Source of the DNA: Bog-257 sp963846715
GTDB lineage: Bacteria; Acidobacteriota; Terriglobia; Terriglobales; Acidobacteriaceae
Length of the DNA: 64,000 nt
Direction of reading: 5' to 3'
Assembly: GCA_963846715.1 (NCBI GenBank)
Contig: CAWJXA010000002.1
Location: forward strand, 62,001 to 126,000
Under the pieces are notes generated by a model that saw only the letters and a program-made list of their open reading frames with translations, made no database searches and was not told where the DNA came from. This document shows, piece after piece, positions 44,569-51,014 of this stretch (position 1 is the stretch's first letter; every line of letters starts with the position of its first letter). The translations under genes were made by a program, and so were the position numbers.

Positions 44569-45114
44569 ATGAGACGAATGCTACTGGCGCTGCTGCTGGT
44601 TGGGCTTTTTTTGCCCGCGAGCTGGGCAGCCGATAAGGCCAGCGAAACGCCGCCGCCCAAGATCAAAGTGGGCGACATGGCCCCGGATTTCACCCTGCAA
44701 GATCAGAACGGAAACAAAGTTTCGCTGCATGACTTCAAGGGGAAAAAGAACGTCGCGCTGGCGTTCTACATCTTCGCTTTCACCGGTGGTTGAACCAAGC
44801 AAATGCAGGCTTTCCAGGAGAACTTGAGCAAACTGGAAGCCGCAGATACCCAGGTGCTGGGTGTGAGCATGGATTCTCCCTTCTCGAACAAGGCGTGGGC
44901 GGAAAAAATTGGCGTTACCTTCCCGTTGCTCAGCGACTGGGGCGGCGATACGACCAAGGAGTACGGTCTCTACAACCCCAAATATAAAGCCGCACGGCGC
45001 GTGAATTACCTGATCGACAAAGATGGCAAGGTGGTGGAGATGCAACTCGACTCGGAAGCGATCGACCCGACCAAGGTTGTGGTGGCGTGCCAGGCAAGGA
45101 AGCTGAACAGGTAA
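44569..45114 (+). CDS. Exported peroxiredoxin (AhpC/TSA) with in-frame TGA at the peroxidatic position; putative selenoprotein
   Basis: A 181-residue protein if TGA at 44791-44793 is read through. Signal peptide (RRMLLALLLVGLFLPASWAA), then the peroxiredoxin start VGDMAPDFTLQDQNGNKVSL and NVALAFYIFAFTGG. Codon 75 is TGA, in the place of the peroxidatic Cys of the TxxC motif (T72-G73-G74-U75). The frame continues without shift: TKQMQAFQENLSKLEAADTQVLGVSMDSP, TFPLLSDWGGDTTKEYGLYN, NYLIDKDGKVVEMQLDSEA. Only one Cys remains (Cys174, VVVACQARK), a possible resolving residue. AGAGGAG lies before the ATG. It should reduce peroxides outside the cytoplasm. Alternatives are a nonsense mutation or a base error, but a SECIS-like hairpin supports selenocysteine. 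Divergent from tetR. Confidence 0.75.
44809..44840 (+). promoter_or_regulatory. Candidate bacterial SECIS element
   Basis: GCTTTCCAG (44809-44817) pairs with CTGGAAGC (44833-44840) to give eight pairs with one bulged U on the 5' side. The 15-nt apical loop begins with G (GAGAAC...). The loop starts 25 nt after the TGA, within the 16-37 nt range known for bacterial SECIS elements. A bulged U and a G at the loop start are features recognised by SelB in the E. coli fdhF element. The hairpin lies inside the coding sequence, as expected in bacteria. The 15-nt loop is slightly long. Confidence 0.6.
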
Positions 45115-45119
45115 CGTTG

Positions 45120-45798
45120 GTGACGATTCGCGAGGCACAACCGTTTCTCGACGAAACTGCGGGCGAGGCTCCGGTGCGCGGATTTCTTCATCGCGCGGAA
45201 AGTTCCGGCGGCTGGCTTTCTCGTACTCACGCATGGCGCCGGCGGTAACTGCAACGCGACGTTGCTGGTGGCCCTTGCGGAAAGGTTTGCCGGCTCGGGG
45301 GTGAGCGCGTTGCGCTGCGACCTGCCCTATCGGCAGCGGCGGCCGCATGGGCCTCCGTCGCCATCCGACGCTAAACACGATCAAGCAGGGCTTCGTCGGG
45401 CGGTGGAACTGATGAAGCAGGAATTCAGCGGCGCTGCTTTTCTCGGCGGCGTCTCCTATGGGGGGCGCCAGGCGAGCATGTTGGTTGCCGCCGAGCCGGC
45501 GCTAGTTGAAGGACTGCTCCTGGTCTCGTATCCCCTCCATCCTCCGGGCCGGGCAACGCAATTGCGGACCGCCCATTTCCCCAGTCTGCGGACGCCGGTG
45601 CTCTTCGTCAGCGGCACCAAAGATGCGTTCGGCTCGATTGAAGAATTGCAGAGCGCGATCAAACTGATACCGTCGCGCACGAAGCTGGTTCCTATCGAAG
45701 GCGCCGGACACGGTCTCTTGCAGAAGTCGAATCGCGAGGAGTTGCCGGAAAGAGTGGCCCAGGAATTCCGTGCGTTCTTTTCGAAGGCCGGCCGATGA
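45120..45798 (+). CDS. Alpha/beta hydrolase (Tex30/KANL3-like), one +1 frameshift
   Basis: About 225 residues over two frames. From GTG 45120: GEAPVRGFLHRAESSGGW. After a surplus base near 45222 it continues LVLTHGAGGNCNATLLVALA, SALRCDLPYRQRRPHGPPSP and the nucleophile elbow GGVSYGGRQASMLVAAEP. LFVSGTKDAFGS supplies the acid and IEGAGHGLLQKSN the His. LTHGAGG and LPY-QRR are typical of KANL3/Tex30-like bacterial hydrolases of unknown substrate. It begins 5 bp after the peroxiredoxin stop, so the two are probably co-transcribed. The exact start is uncertain. Confidence 0.78.
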
Positions 45799-45800
45799 CT

Positions 45801-45822
45801 GCTAGGGAAACTCTGAATAAGC
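45801..45822 (+). repeat. IS5 left terminal inverted repeat
   Basis: The repeat begins GCTAGGGAAACTCTG and includes the flanking CTAG. It pairs with the right end with two mismatches in 22. Confidence 0.85.
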
Positions 45823-46972
45823 ACCGCTTTCAAGGGCGGCGCATGAGAAACTTTTCGATTCCATAGCTCCATAGCAGCGCATCAACCTTGCGGCTGCATG
45901 GCTATGCTTGAGATCGCTGCGTGAAGGGAAAAAATGCCGTCCTTTAGCCTATACCGCCGCCAGCCGCAGCAACTTCTTGCGCACCATAAACAGGTTCACC
46001 AGCGCACACGTGGCAAACAATCGGTTGGCGTTCTTCGTCAGTCCTCGGTAGCGTACCTTCACGAAGCCGAACTTTAACTTCAGAACCTGAAAGACATGCT
46101 CCACTTTAGAGCGTACGCTCGACTTGGTCCGATTCTTGGCCCGCTCCACTTCGTCGATGCGGTCTTTATAGCGATAGCGGCGATGGGTGCAGTCCCGGGC
46201 CCGCGGCGCGGCTTCATGGATGGCATCGGTCTGCCCGACATAGCCCTGATCGCCCCACACCCGCGTCTCCTCTCCGTGCAGCAACTCCGGCAGCACCGTG
46301 GCATCAGCCACGTTGGCCGCCGTCACCGCGGCCGAGTGGATGATCTTGGTCTTGCTATCCACGCCCACATGTGCCTTCATCCCGAAGTACCACTGCTTGC
46401 CCTTCTTGGCCTGATGCATCTCCGGATCGCGCTTCTCCTCGCGGTTCTTGGTCGAGCTGGGCGCATGGATGATGGTCGCGTCCACAATCGTACCCGTCGT
46501 GATGCGCACTCCTTTTTCCTGCAAATGCAGGTTCACCGTCTCCAGCATCTGCCCGCCCAGCTTGTGCTCTTCCAGCAAGTGGCGAAACTTGCATACCGTG
46601 GTCTCGTCGGGCACTGGCTCCTGCCCCAGATCAATGCCCACGAACTGCCGCAGCACCACCGAGTCGTACAGCGCCTCTTCCACCGCGGGGTCCGACAAAT
46701 TGAACCACTGCTGCAAGAAATAAATCCGCAGCATCCGCTCCACTCCTACCGGCGGCCGCCCGTTACCTGCCTGGGGATAGTGCGGCTCGATCAGCGCGCA
46801 TAGCTTCTGCCACGGCACCACCTGCTCCATCTCCTCCAGAAACAATGCCCGCTTGGTTTTTTTCGTGTACCGCTCGAATCCTGTCATCATCGCCAGTGTC
46901 CTCTGTTTCATGCTGGCGTGACTGTAACCTATACTCCTGTGGAAAGGGAGAGCTTAATCAGAGTCTCCCTAG
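45802..46972. mobile_element. IS5-family insertion sequence (complete)
   Basis: About 1.16 kb bounded by near-perfect inverted repeats: GGAAACTCTGAATAAGC near 45806 and its inverse GCTTAATCAGAGTCTCC ending near 46968 (20 of 22 bases match when the flanks are included). CTAG lies at both outer ends (45802-45805 and 46969-46972), the YTAR target duplication expected for IS5. The transposase is intact, so the element may be active. It lies between the hydrolase gene and a REP/RAYT remnant, 4 bp from the first REP. Confidence 0.92.
45949..46911 (-). CDS. IS5-family DDE transposase
   Basis: A 320-residue transposase close to the E. coli IS5 type. Matching segments are MEQVVPWQKLCALIEPHYPQ, AGNGRPPVGVERMLRIYFLQ, and LVDATIIHAPSSTKN-like IVDATIIHAPSSTKNREEKR with the first catalytic Asp. 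DPEMHQAKKGKQWYFGMKAH follows, then the second Asp in VWGDQGYVG and the Glu in VRSKVEHVFQVLKLKFGF. All three DDE residues are present and the frame is intact. Confidence 0.95.
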   Translation of the reverse strand: MKQRTLAMMTGFERYTKKTKRALFLEEMEQVVPWQKLCALIEPHYPQAGNGRPPVGVERMLRIYFLQQWFNLSDPAVEEALYDSVVLRQFVGIDLGQEPVPDETTVCKFRHLLEEHKLGGQMLETVNLHLQEKGVRITTGTIVDATIIHAPSSTKNREEKRDPEMHQAKKGKQWYFGMKAHVGVDSKTKIIHSAAVTAANVADATVLPELLHGEETRVWGDQGYVGQTDAIHEAAPRARDCTHRRYRYKDRIDEVERAKNRTKSSVRSKVEHVFQVLKLKFGFVKVRYRGLTKNANRLFATCALVNLFMVRKKLLRLAAV

Positions 46973-46973
46973 C
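46952..46973 (-). repeat. IS5 right terminal inverted repeat
   Basis: GCTTAATCAGAGTCTCCC begins the inverse of the left end, and CTAG follows as the target duplication. Confidence 0.85.
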
Positions 46974-46976
46974 GGG

Positions 46977-47019
46977 TGCCTGGTGCCCCAGGTTCGCCTG
47001 TCTTTTGGGCTAACCTGGG
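46977..47019 (+). repeat. REP-like hairpin, copy A
   Basis: TGCCTGGTG leads into the stem CCCAGGTT (46987-46994), paired with AACCTGGG (47012-47019). GCC/GGC extends the stem around a short loop containing TCTTTT. It is the same unit as copies B and C. Confidence 0.75.
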
Positions 47020-47290
47020 TTCAGCCAAACCTAATCTGTTCTGGCAACAACGTTACTATGACCGCAACGTCAGGGACGCGCGTGAGTTCTCCGTGAAGTT
47101 GAGTTACTTACATCGGAACCCCGCGAAGCGCGGACTGGTGAAGGAACCGGGGGACTGGAAGTGGAGCAGTTTCCGGCATTATGCTTTCCGTGAAACCGAG
47201 GTGGTGGAGATCGAATCCGAGTGGACCGCCCGAGATCGTGAGTTGAAGATGTTCGGTGGGCTGGCCCGAACCTTCCTCAGCCCAGGTTAA
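47020..47290 (+). pseudogene. C-terminal remnant of a RAYT (REP-associated tyrosine transposase)
   Basis: Readable protein from about 47038: FWQQRYYDRNVRDAREFSVK, LSYLHRNPAKRGLVKEPGDW, KWSSFRHYAFRETEVVEIES. This is the C-terminal part of Y1/IS200-like RAYT proteins, where FWQ-R-YDFNV, YMHRNPVKRGLV and WSSF are hallmarks. The N-terminal catalytic region (HUH motif and most of the domain) is missing and replaced by REP copy A. It is therefore non-functional. It is flanked by inverted REP hairpins, the usual arrangement for RAYT genes. Confidence 0.85.
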
Positions 47291-47327
47291 CGTCCAAACG
47301 AAGGACGCGAACCTGGGGCACCAGGCA
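47281..47327 (-). repeat. REP-like hairpin, copy B (inverted to A)
   Basis: CCCAGGTTAACGTCC pairs with GGACGCGAACCTGGGG, ending in CACCAGGCA. This is the inverse of TGCCTGGTG in copy A. It overlaps the 3' end of the RAYT remnant. Confidence 0.75.
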
Positions 47328-47537
47328 ATTGGTTTGCAAGCACTGCCAGAAGAGTGCCGTTTACTACGGGAGAGAATTACGATTCAAGGTAAGTCAGGCA
47401 AATTTAGGACACTACCTGGTGGCGGATGGCACAGCCTATCAAAGCTGATGATAATTTCAGACCAGAAGGGCTGCGCCACGCGCTCGTAGGAGAACTCGCC
47501 AAACCATCCGCACTTCGTCGCGTAAGAAAACTATCGG
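47328..47537. other. 210-bp gap after the REP/RAYT remnant
   Basis: No gene was seen. It contains GGTGGCGGATGGCACAGCC, which resembles a repeated intergenic string, but only one copy is visible here. Confidence 0.3.
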
Positions 47538-48569
47538 TTAGCGCAACAAGGCCATCTGCAGTTCAATCTTTCCGTCTTTGTCGCGTCTCATAAACTTAAA
47601 TCCTTGTGAACGCGAAAAGCAGATAGGGTTGTTGCCAAGCTCCTGCGAGGGTTCATAATAGCCGTATGTCTCCCCCGTATTCGCATCGAGTACCAGCAAT
47701 GTGGTGTCGATGGCACTGCGATTCGTCTTGAACATGACGATCGCGACAAGCCCTCCAGAGACAAATAGATTGCTTGCGCGTGCCTCCTGGTCCGGTTTTT
47801 CGAATCGCAGTTTCCTCAGCATTTCTCCGGATTGCGAGACTACCAATACCTCGTTGCTCTCCAGCAGATACGCATTCCCGTCGGAACCCACCGCGGCTGC
47901 TCCCTCAGGGAGCTTGTTTTTCCTGGATTCTTTCGTTGTTTTGGCCTCTTCGTCCGTTAGCTGTCGAACCAGTTTTCCAGATGGCCCAAAAACAGCAGCA
48001 TAGTTCTTGCCCGCGAGGTCAGTGCCAGCTGCCTTTGCGAAAAAACCTTTGAGTAGAAAAAAGTCGGTCTCGAAGGGCGCAACTAAGTTGGGTTGAAAAA
48101 AATCAGGCGTCTGGAAGTGAACTCGGCTCGTCACTTCGCCGTCTTCGTCGAAACCATAGGCCACAACTTCATCTTTGCGATTAAAAGCGACGATCCAAAC
48201 TTCGCCCGAGGGAGTGACATTGAAGGCGCCGAACATCGAACCATCAACCGCATCGGGTGGGAGTTTGAATACCTGGTGCTGATCTTCATCGGCACTCAGT
48301 CGAAAAGCGGTGCTGTCACTGTACGAGGCGGCCGTACCCACATGATAGTATGCATTGCCATCTTCATCGCAGACTGGGGTGCCGTAGCCGCCAAAATCGG
48401 GCGCGGCCACGATCTTCTTCGAGCTTGCATCCAGAAGCTTAGGACGCGCCGGAGAGGGTGGGACCTGAACCCTTGGCACAACTGGAAGCTTGGGATCGGG
48501 AGGAGCAGCACTTTGGCCTGCCGCCAGAGCGCAGCTCAATGCGAGCGCCAGAAAAACCGGGTACCGCAT
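47538..48569 (-). CDS. Secreted protein of unknown function with beta-propeller-like repeats
   Basis: A 343-residue exported protein. The signal peptide is RYPVFLALALSCALAAGQ. A Pro-rich segment (PPDPKLPVVPRVQVPPSPARP) follows, then short repeats of the form TPVCDEDGNAYYHV, VTPSGEVWIVAF, AVGSDGNAYLLES and VVSQSGEMLRKL, suggesting a YncE/NHL-type propeller of about six blades. No enzyme motif is visible. It lies between the RAYT remnant and a Cys-rich secreted protein on the same strand, 11 bp after that gene. Confidence 0.68.
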   Translation of the reverse strand: MRYPVFLALALSCALAAGQSAAPPDPKLPVVPRVQVPPSPARPKLLDASSKKIVAAPDFGGYGTPVCDEDGNAYYHVGTAASYSDSTAFRLSADEDQHQVFKLPPDAVDGSMFGAFNVTPSGEVWIVAFNRKDEVVAYGFDEDGEVTSRVHFQTPDFFQPNLVAPFETDFFLLKGFFAKAAGTDLAGKNYAAVFGPSGKLVRQLTDEEAKTTKESRKNKLPEGAAAVGSDGNAYLLESNEVLVVSQSGEMLRKLRFEKPDQEARASNLFVSGGLVAIVMFKTNRSAIDTTLLVLDANTGETYGYYEPSQELGNNPICFSRSQGFKFMRRDKDGKIELQMALLR

Positions 48570-48580
48570 AGGTGGTGCTC

Positions 48581-49000
48581 TTAACTACCGTGCGCGGACG
48601 CTACAACCACCCTCTTCCGTGAGGCAAACCACTCGTCAATCGTGGGTAGCCCCGCAGCAGCACAGGAGTGTTTGTCTTGCAAGCCGTCGAGCTCAATACT
48701 ATCCATCTGGTGAATCAGCCTAGCTAAACGACCGGAGGCTCGCCCTGTAGGTCTGTCGATACACCCATCTTCGGCACCACCCACATAGCAATCGATTATG
48801 CCGTTTGAGCCACAATACGTTGGATCGACGAAGCTAGTGCAGAAGTCGTCATCCAAACTGCCCTGGCACACGGTAGCATTCACGTTCAATCCGGTGCAAT
48901 GACACAAAACCGATCTTGTTTCGGCAATCGCTTGCTCGCACGCGCCGCAACTCGCTGCCAAAACAGCCAACAACGCTCCAAGAGACACTGCCCTGATCAT
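48581..49000 (-). CDS. Small secreted Cys-rich protein of unknown function
   Basis: A 139-residue exported protein from the ATG at 49000 (AAGGGGG upstream). The signal peptide is IRAVSLGALLAVLAASCGA. About ten Cys residues are spread over the mature chain (LCHCTGLNVNATVCQ, DDFCTSFVDPTYCGSNGIIDCYVGG, GCIDRP, HSCAAAG), implying disulfides in the envelope. SC-GAC near the cleavage site could also be read as a lipobox, with Ala-Ala-Ser before Cys. No family was recognised. It probably shares a transcript with the propeller-like protein. Confidence 0.62.
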   Translation of the reverse strand: MIRAVSLGALLAVLAASCGACEQAIAETRSVLCHCTGLNVNATVCQGSLDDDFCTSFVDPTYCGSNGIIDCYVGGAEDGCIDRPTGRASGRLARLIHQMDSIELDGLQDKHSCAAAGLPTIDEWFASRKRVVVASAHGS

Positions 49001-49096
49001 GATGGCCCCCCTTTCGCCGCACATAATACCTTGCTTCTACATAACCGTAAATGGATTTAATAACTAGAAATTGCTATTCTTTGTTGGATAGATCGT

Positions 49097-49143
49097 TGCC
49101 TGGTGCGCCAGGTTCGCGTCCGTCTTTTGGACGCTAACCTGGG
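49097..49143 (+). repeat. REP-like hairpin, copy C
   Basis: TGCCTGGTGCG leads into CCAGGTTCGCGTCC, which pairs with GGACGCTAACCTGG around GTCTTTT. This is the longest and most perfect stem of the three copies. No RAYT gene is adjacent. Confidence 0.75.
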
Positions 49144-49211
49144 TCGCGCAAGGTCCGGATTGGGCCGGGCGACCCAGCCTTTCCACTCTATCGTTCGTTA
49201 CTCCAAGAATC

Positions 49212-49452
49212 GGTGCCCCATCCTTCTCGCCTTTGGCGAGAGGGGGGGAGTGCGAGAGAAGCCGGCGCTGTCCGAAGCCAACGGCTGGGCACAATCCTGT
49301 GACCGCCATCACCGCCCCAGGCTCCCATCCCGCATAAAGTACTTCCGTGCCTGGTAGACTCAAACGCTAAGATTTCATCGATGGCTCCCACCCTTCGGCT
49401 CCGCTCAGGGCAGGCTCCTCTCGCCAACAGAAGGCGAGAAGGATGGGGCACC
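49212..49452. repeat. 241-bp element with long terminal inverted repeats
   Basis: The left end begins GGTGCCCCATCCTTCTCGCC (49212-49231) and continues TTTGGCGAGAG. The right end is its inverse, 49418-49452 (CTCTCGCC...GGGGCACC), with 4 extra bases. The interior has no ORF of note. It may be a MITE-like or palindromic repeat unit. Confidence 0.5.
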
Positions 49453-50035
49453 CCCAAGCTTACGACCACTTCGTGGGTGGTGACATGTACCTTCGTAACT
49501 TGACATCGGCGGAGGCGGCGCTACAGTGACGTTGTGAGGCCTAGTGTCTCCGCGCCCCCTCGGGGCGAAAACGATCTTTGAGAATCAGTGGGTAGTGGGT
49601 GGTGGATGGTGGATGGAACACCGGGGATGTTAAGTACTATTCAGTTAACGGTACCAGCCTTCGTCCTCTGAAGACCGGCCGATTTTCATGTGTAAGTTAT
49701 TTGTTTTTAATATTTTGACCTGTAACCCCTTTCGATGCAAGATTTTGCGGAGCACGTTTTGTTCGATGCCTTTATTATCAAGATTTTGCAGGAGGGGTGG
49801 GGGAGGGGGGTACTTGCAGTTGTCGAGGACCTTTCCCAGACCGGGACAAAGTGAAGATGGGCATCCTAAGTTACTTAGTCGTTAACATTCGGTGCCGTTC
49901 AACGCGTCGAGGCACGAGCCTTTTACGACACGCCTGTAAGTCCCCTGAGCAGCTTGCGGAACAAGTCCCCAATGGCGGGTGGCCTCTTCACCAAACCAAT
50001 AGAACGCGGGCCTAGCCCGCTCTATCCTTGCCGCG

Positions 50036-50644
50036 CTAGTCTTTCAAGTACGGCAGCAGCTCTTTGAACGCCGCGGTCCCCGAACAGCGCAACAGCTCAT
50101 ACATCATCATTTCGGTGGAGGAAATAACCGCCCCAGCTGCGCGCATGCGATCCAGCCCGATTCGCCAATTCGATTCGGCGCGCGAGCCCACTGCGTCGGA
50201 CGCGACGTGCACCAGGTAGCCCTCATTCAGCGCGCCCAGCGCGGTTTGCATCACGCAGATGTGCGCCTCCATGCCACAAAGGAGCACGGTGTTGCGGTTG
50301 CCGGGCAGGGCTTTGAGCGCCGAGCGGAACAAATCACTGCCGAAACAACCGAACTCGAGTTTGTCGATGGGGTTGACGTCGTTCAGCAGGGAAGTGATCT
50401 CGGGAACCGTGTCCCCGAGTCCCTTTCTGTATTGTGTCGTCATCATGATTGGGATGGAGAGAATCTTCGCCAGCCGCACCAGCAGTTGCGAGTTCTTCAC
50501 CAGCATTTCCTTGTTGAAGATCGGCGGCAGCAGCTTCTGCTGAATGTCAACCACGATCAACGCGCAGCGCTCGGACTCGAGCGGCCGGCGCGCAACTTCG
50601 GTTACTTCGGTAGAGAAGGTGACGGTGTCCATCATGGATGACAT
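50036..50644 (-). CDS. Isochorismatase-family cysteine hydrolase
   Basis: A 202-residue enzyme. Asp of the triad is in ALIVVDIQQKLLPP (about 31). Lys is in DKLEFGCFGSDLF (about 93), and the nucleophile Cys in LLCGMEAHICVMQTALGAL (about 129). The cis-peptide region before the Cys is present. Members hydrolyse isochorismate, nicotinamide or related amides; YcaC-like proteins of unknown substrate also fit. GGGAGGAG lies 5 bp before the ATG at 50644. Confidence 0.9.
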   Translation of the reverse strand: MSSMMDTVTFSTEVTEVARRPLESERCALIVVDIQQKLLPPIFNKEMLVKNSQLLVRLAKILSIPIMMTTQYRKGLGDTVPEITSLLNDVNPIDKLEFGCFGSDLFRSALKALPGNRNTVLLCGMEAHICVMQTALGALNEGYLVHVASDAVGSRAESNWRIGLDRMRAAGAVISSTEMMMYELLRCSGTAAFKELLPYLKD

Positions 50645-50823
50645 GGAACTCCTCCCAAACGGGAACAGGGCTCTATTCTAGCGTGTTGCTCGTCGCGAGA
50701 ACGATGGCACGCAACTCTGCAGAACCGCCTCGCCGCGGCCGCAAAGTTGACGCTCGATTCCAGCAACCCATACAATCGAGTGGTGCCTGCGCGCGTCCGA
50801 GCGCGCTCACCGTGGCCGATCGC

Positions 50824-50897
50824 TGCCCCCTCGTTCAATGGTAGGACAGCTGACTCTGGATCAGCATATCGGGGTTCGAATCCCTGGGGGGCAGCCA
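50824..50897 (+). tRNA. tRNA-Gln (anticodon CTG)
   Basis: A full cloverleaf of 74 nt. Acceptor stem TGCCCCC pairs with GGGGGCA, the anticodon arm is GCTGA-CTCTGGA-TCAGC with CTG at positions 34-36, and the T arm is CGGGG-TTCGAAT-CCCTG. The discriminator is G, as expected for Gln, and CCA is encoded. Confidence 0.97.
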
Positions 50898-50917
50898 AAA
50901 ATCATCAACAATTTGCC

Positions 50918-50935
50918 ACTAGGGAAACCCCTAGT
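50918..50935. promoter_or_regulatory. Dyad ACTAGGG-N4-CCCTAGT, site 1
   Basis: A perfect 7-bp inverted repeat with a 4-bp centre (AAAC), followed by TGT. It lies 79 bp upstream of the 51015 gene and 20 bp after the tRNA. It is the same motif as site 2 at 56977. Spacing and form resemble NarL/LuxR-type regulator sites (inference). Confidence 0.6.
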
Positions 50936-51014
50936 TGTACCACGTAACCCCCAGCTGTACCGTCAGCTTGGCGTAATGCGTGAATTGGTTTCGCCTTTCC
51001 CAGGGAGGCTCACG

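Larger units (their letters stand above)
49001..50035. other. 1-kb region without a convincing gene, rich in repeats
   Basis: It holds REP copy C (49097-49143), an inverted-repeat element (49212-49452), a GGTGGATGGTGGATGG string near 49600, an AT-rich patch (49690-49760) and a G-rich tract near 49793-49816. Open frames here lack coding character. It looks like accessory intergenic DNA. Confidence 0.5.

Noticed and set aside
44791..44793. TGA in the peroxiredoxin as an ordinary stop or pseudogene mark
   Set aside because: The frame and homology continue in phase on both sides, the codon aligns with the catalytic Cys and a SECIS-like stem follows. Unlike the other breaks there is no indel. Not fully excluded, so confidence was kept moderate.
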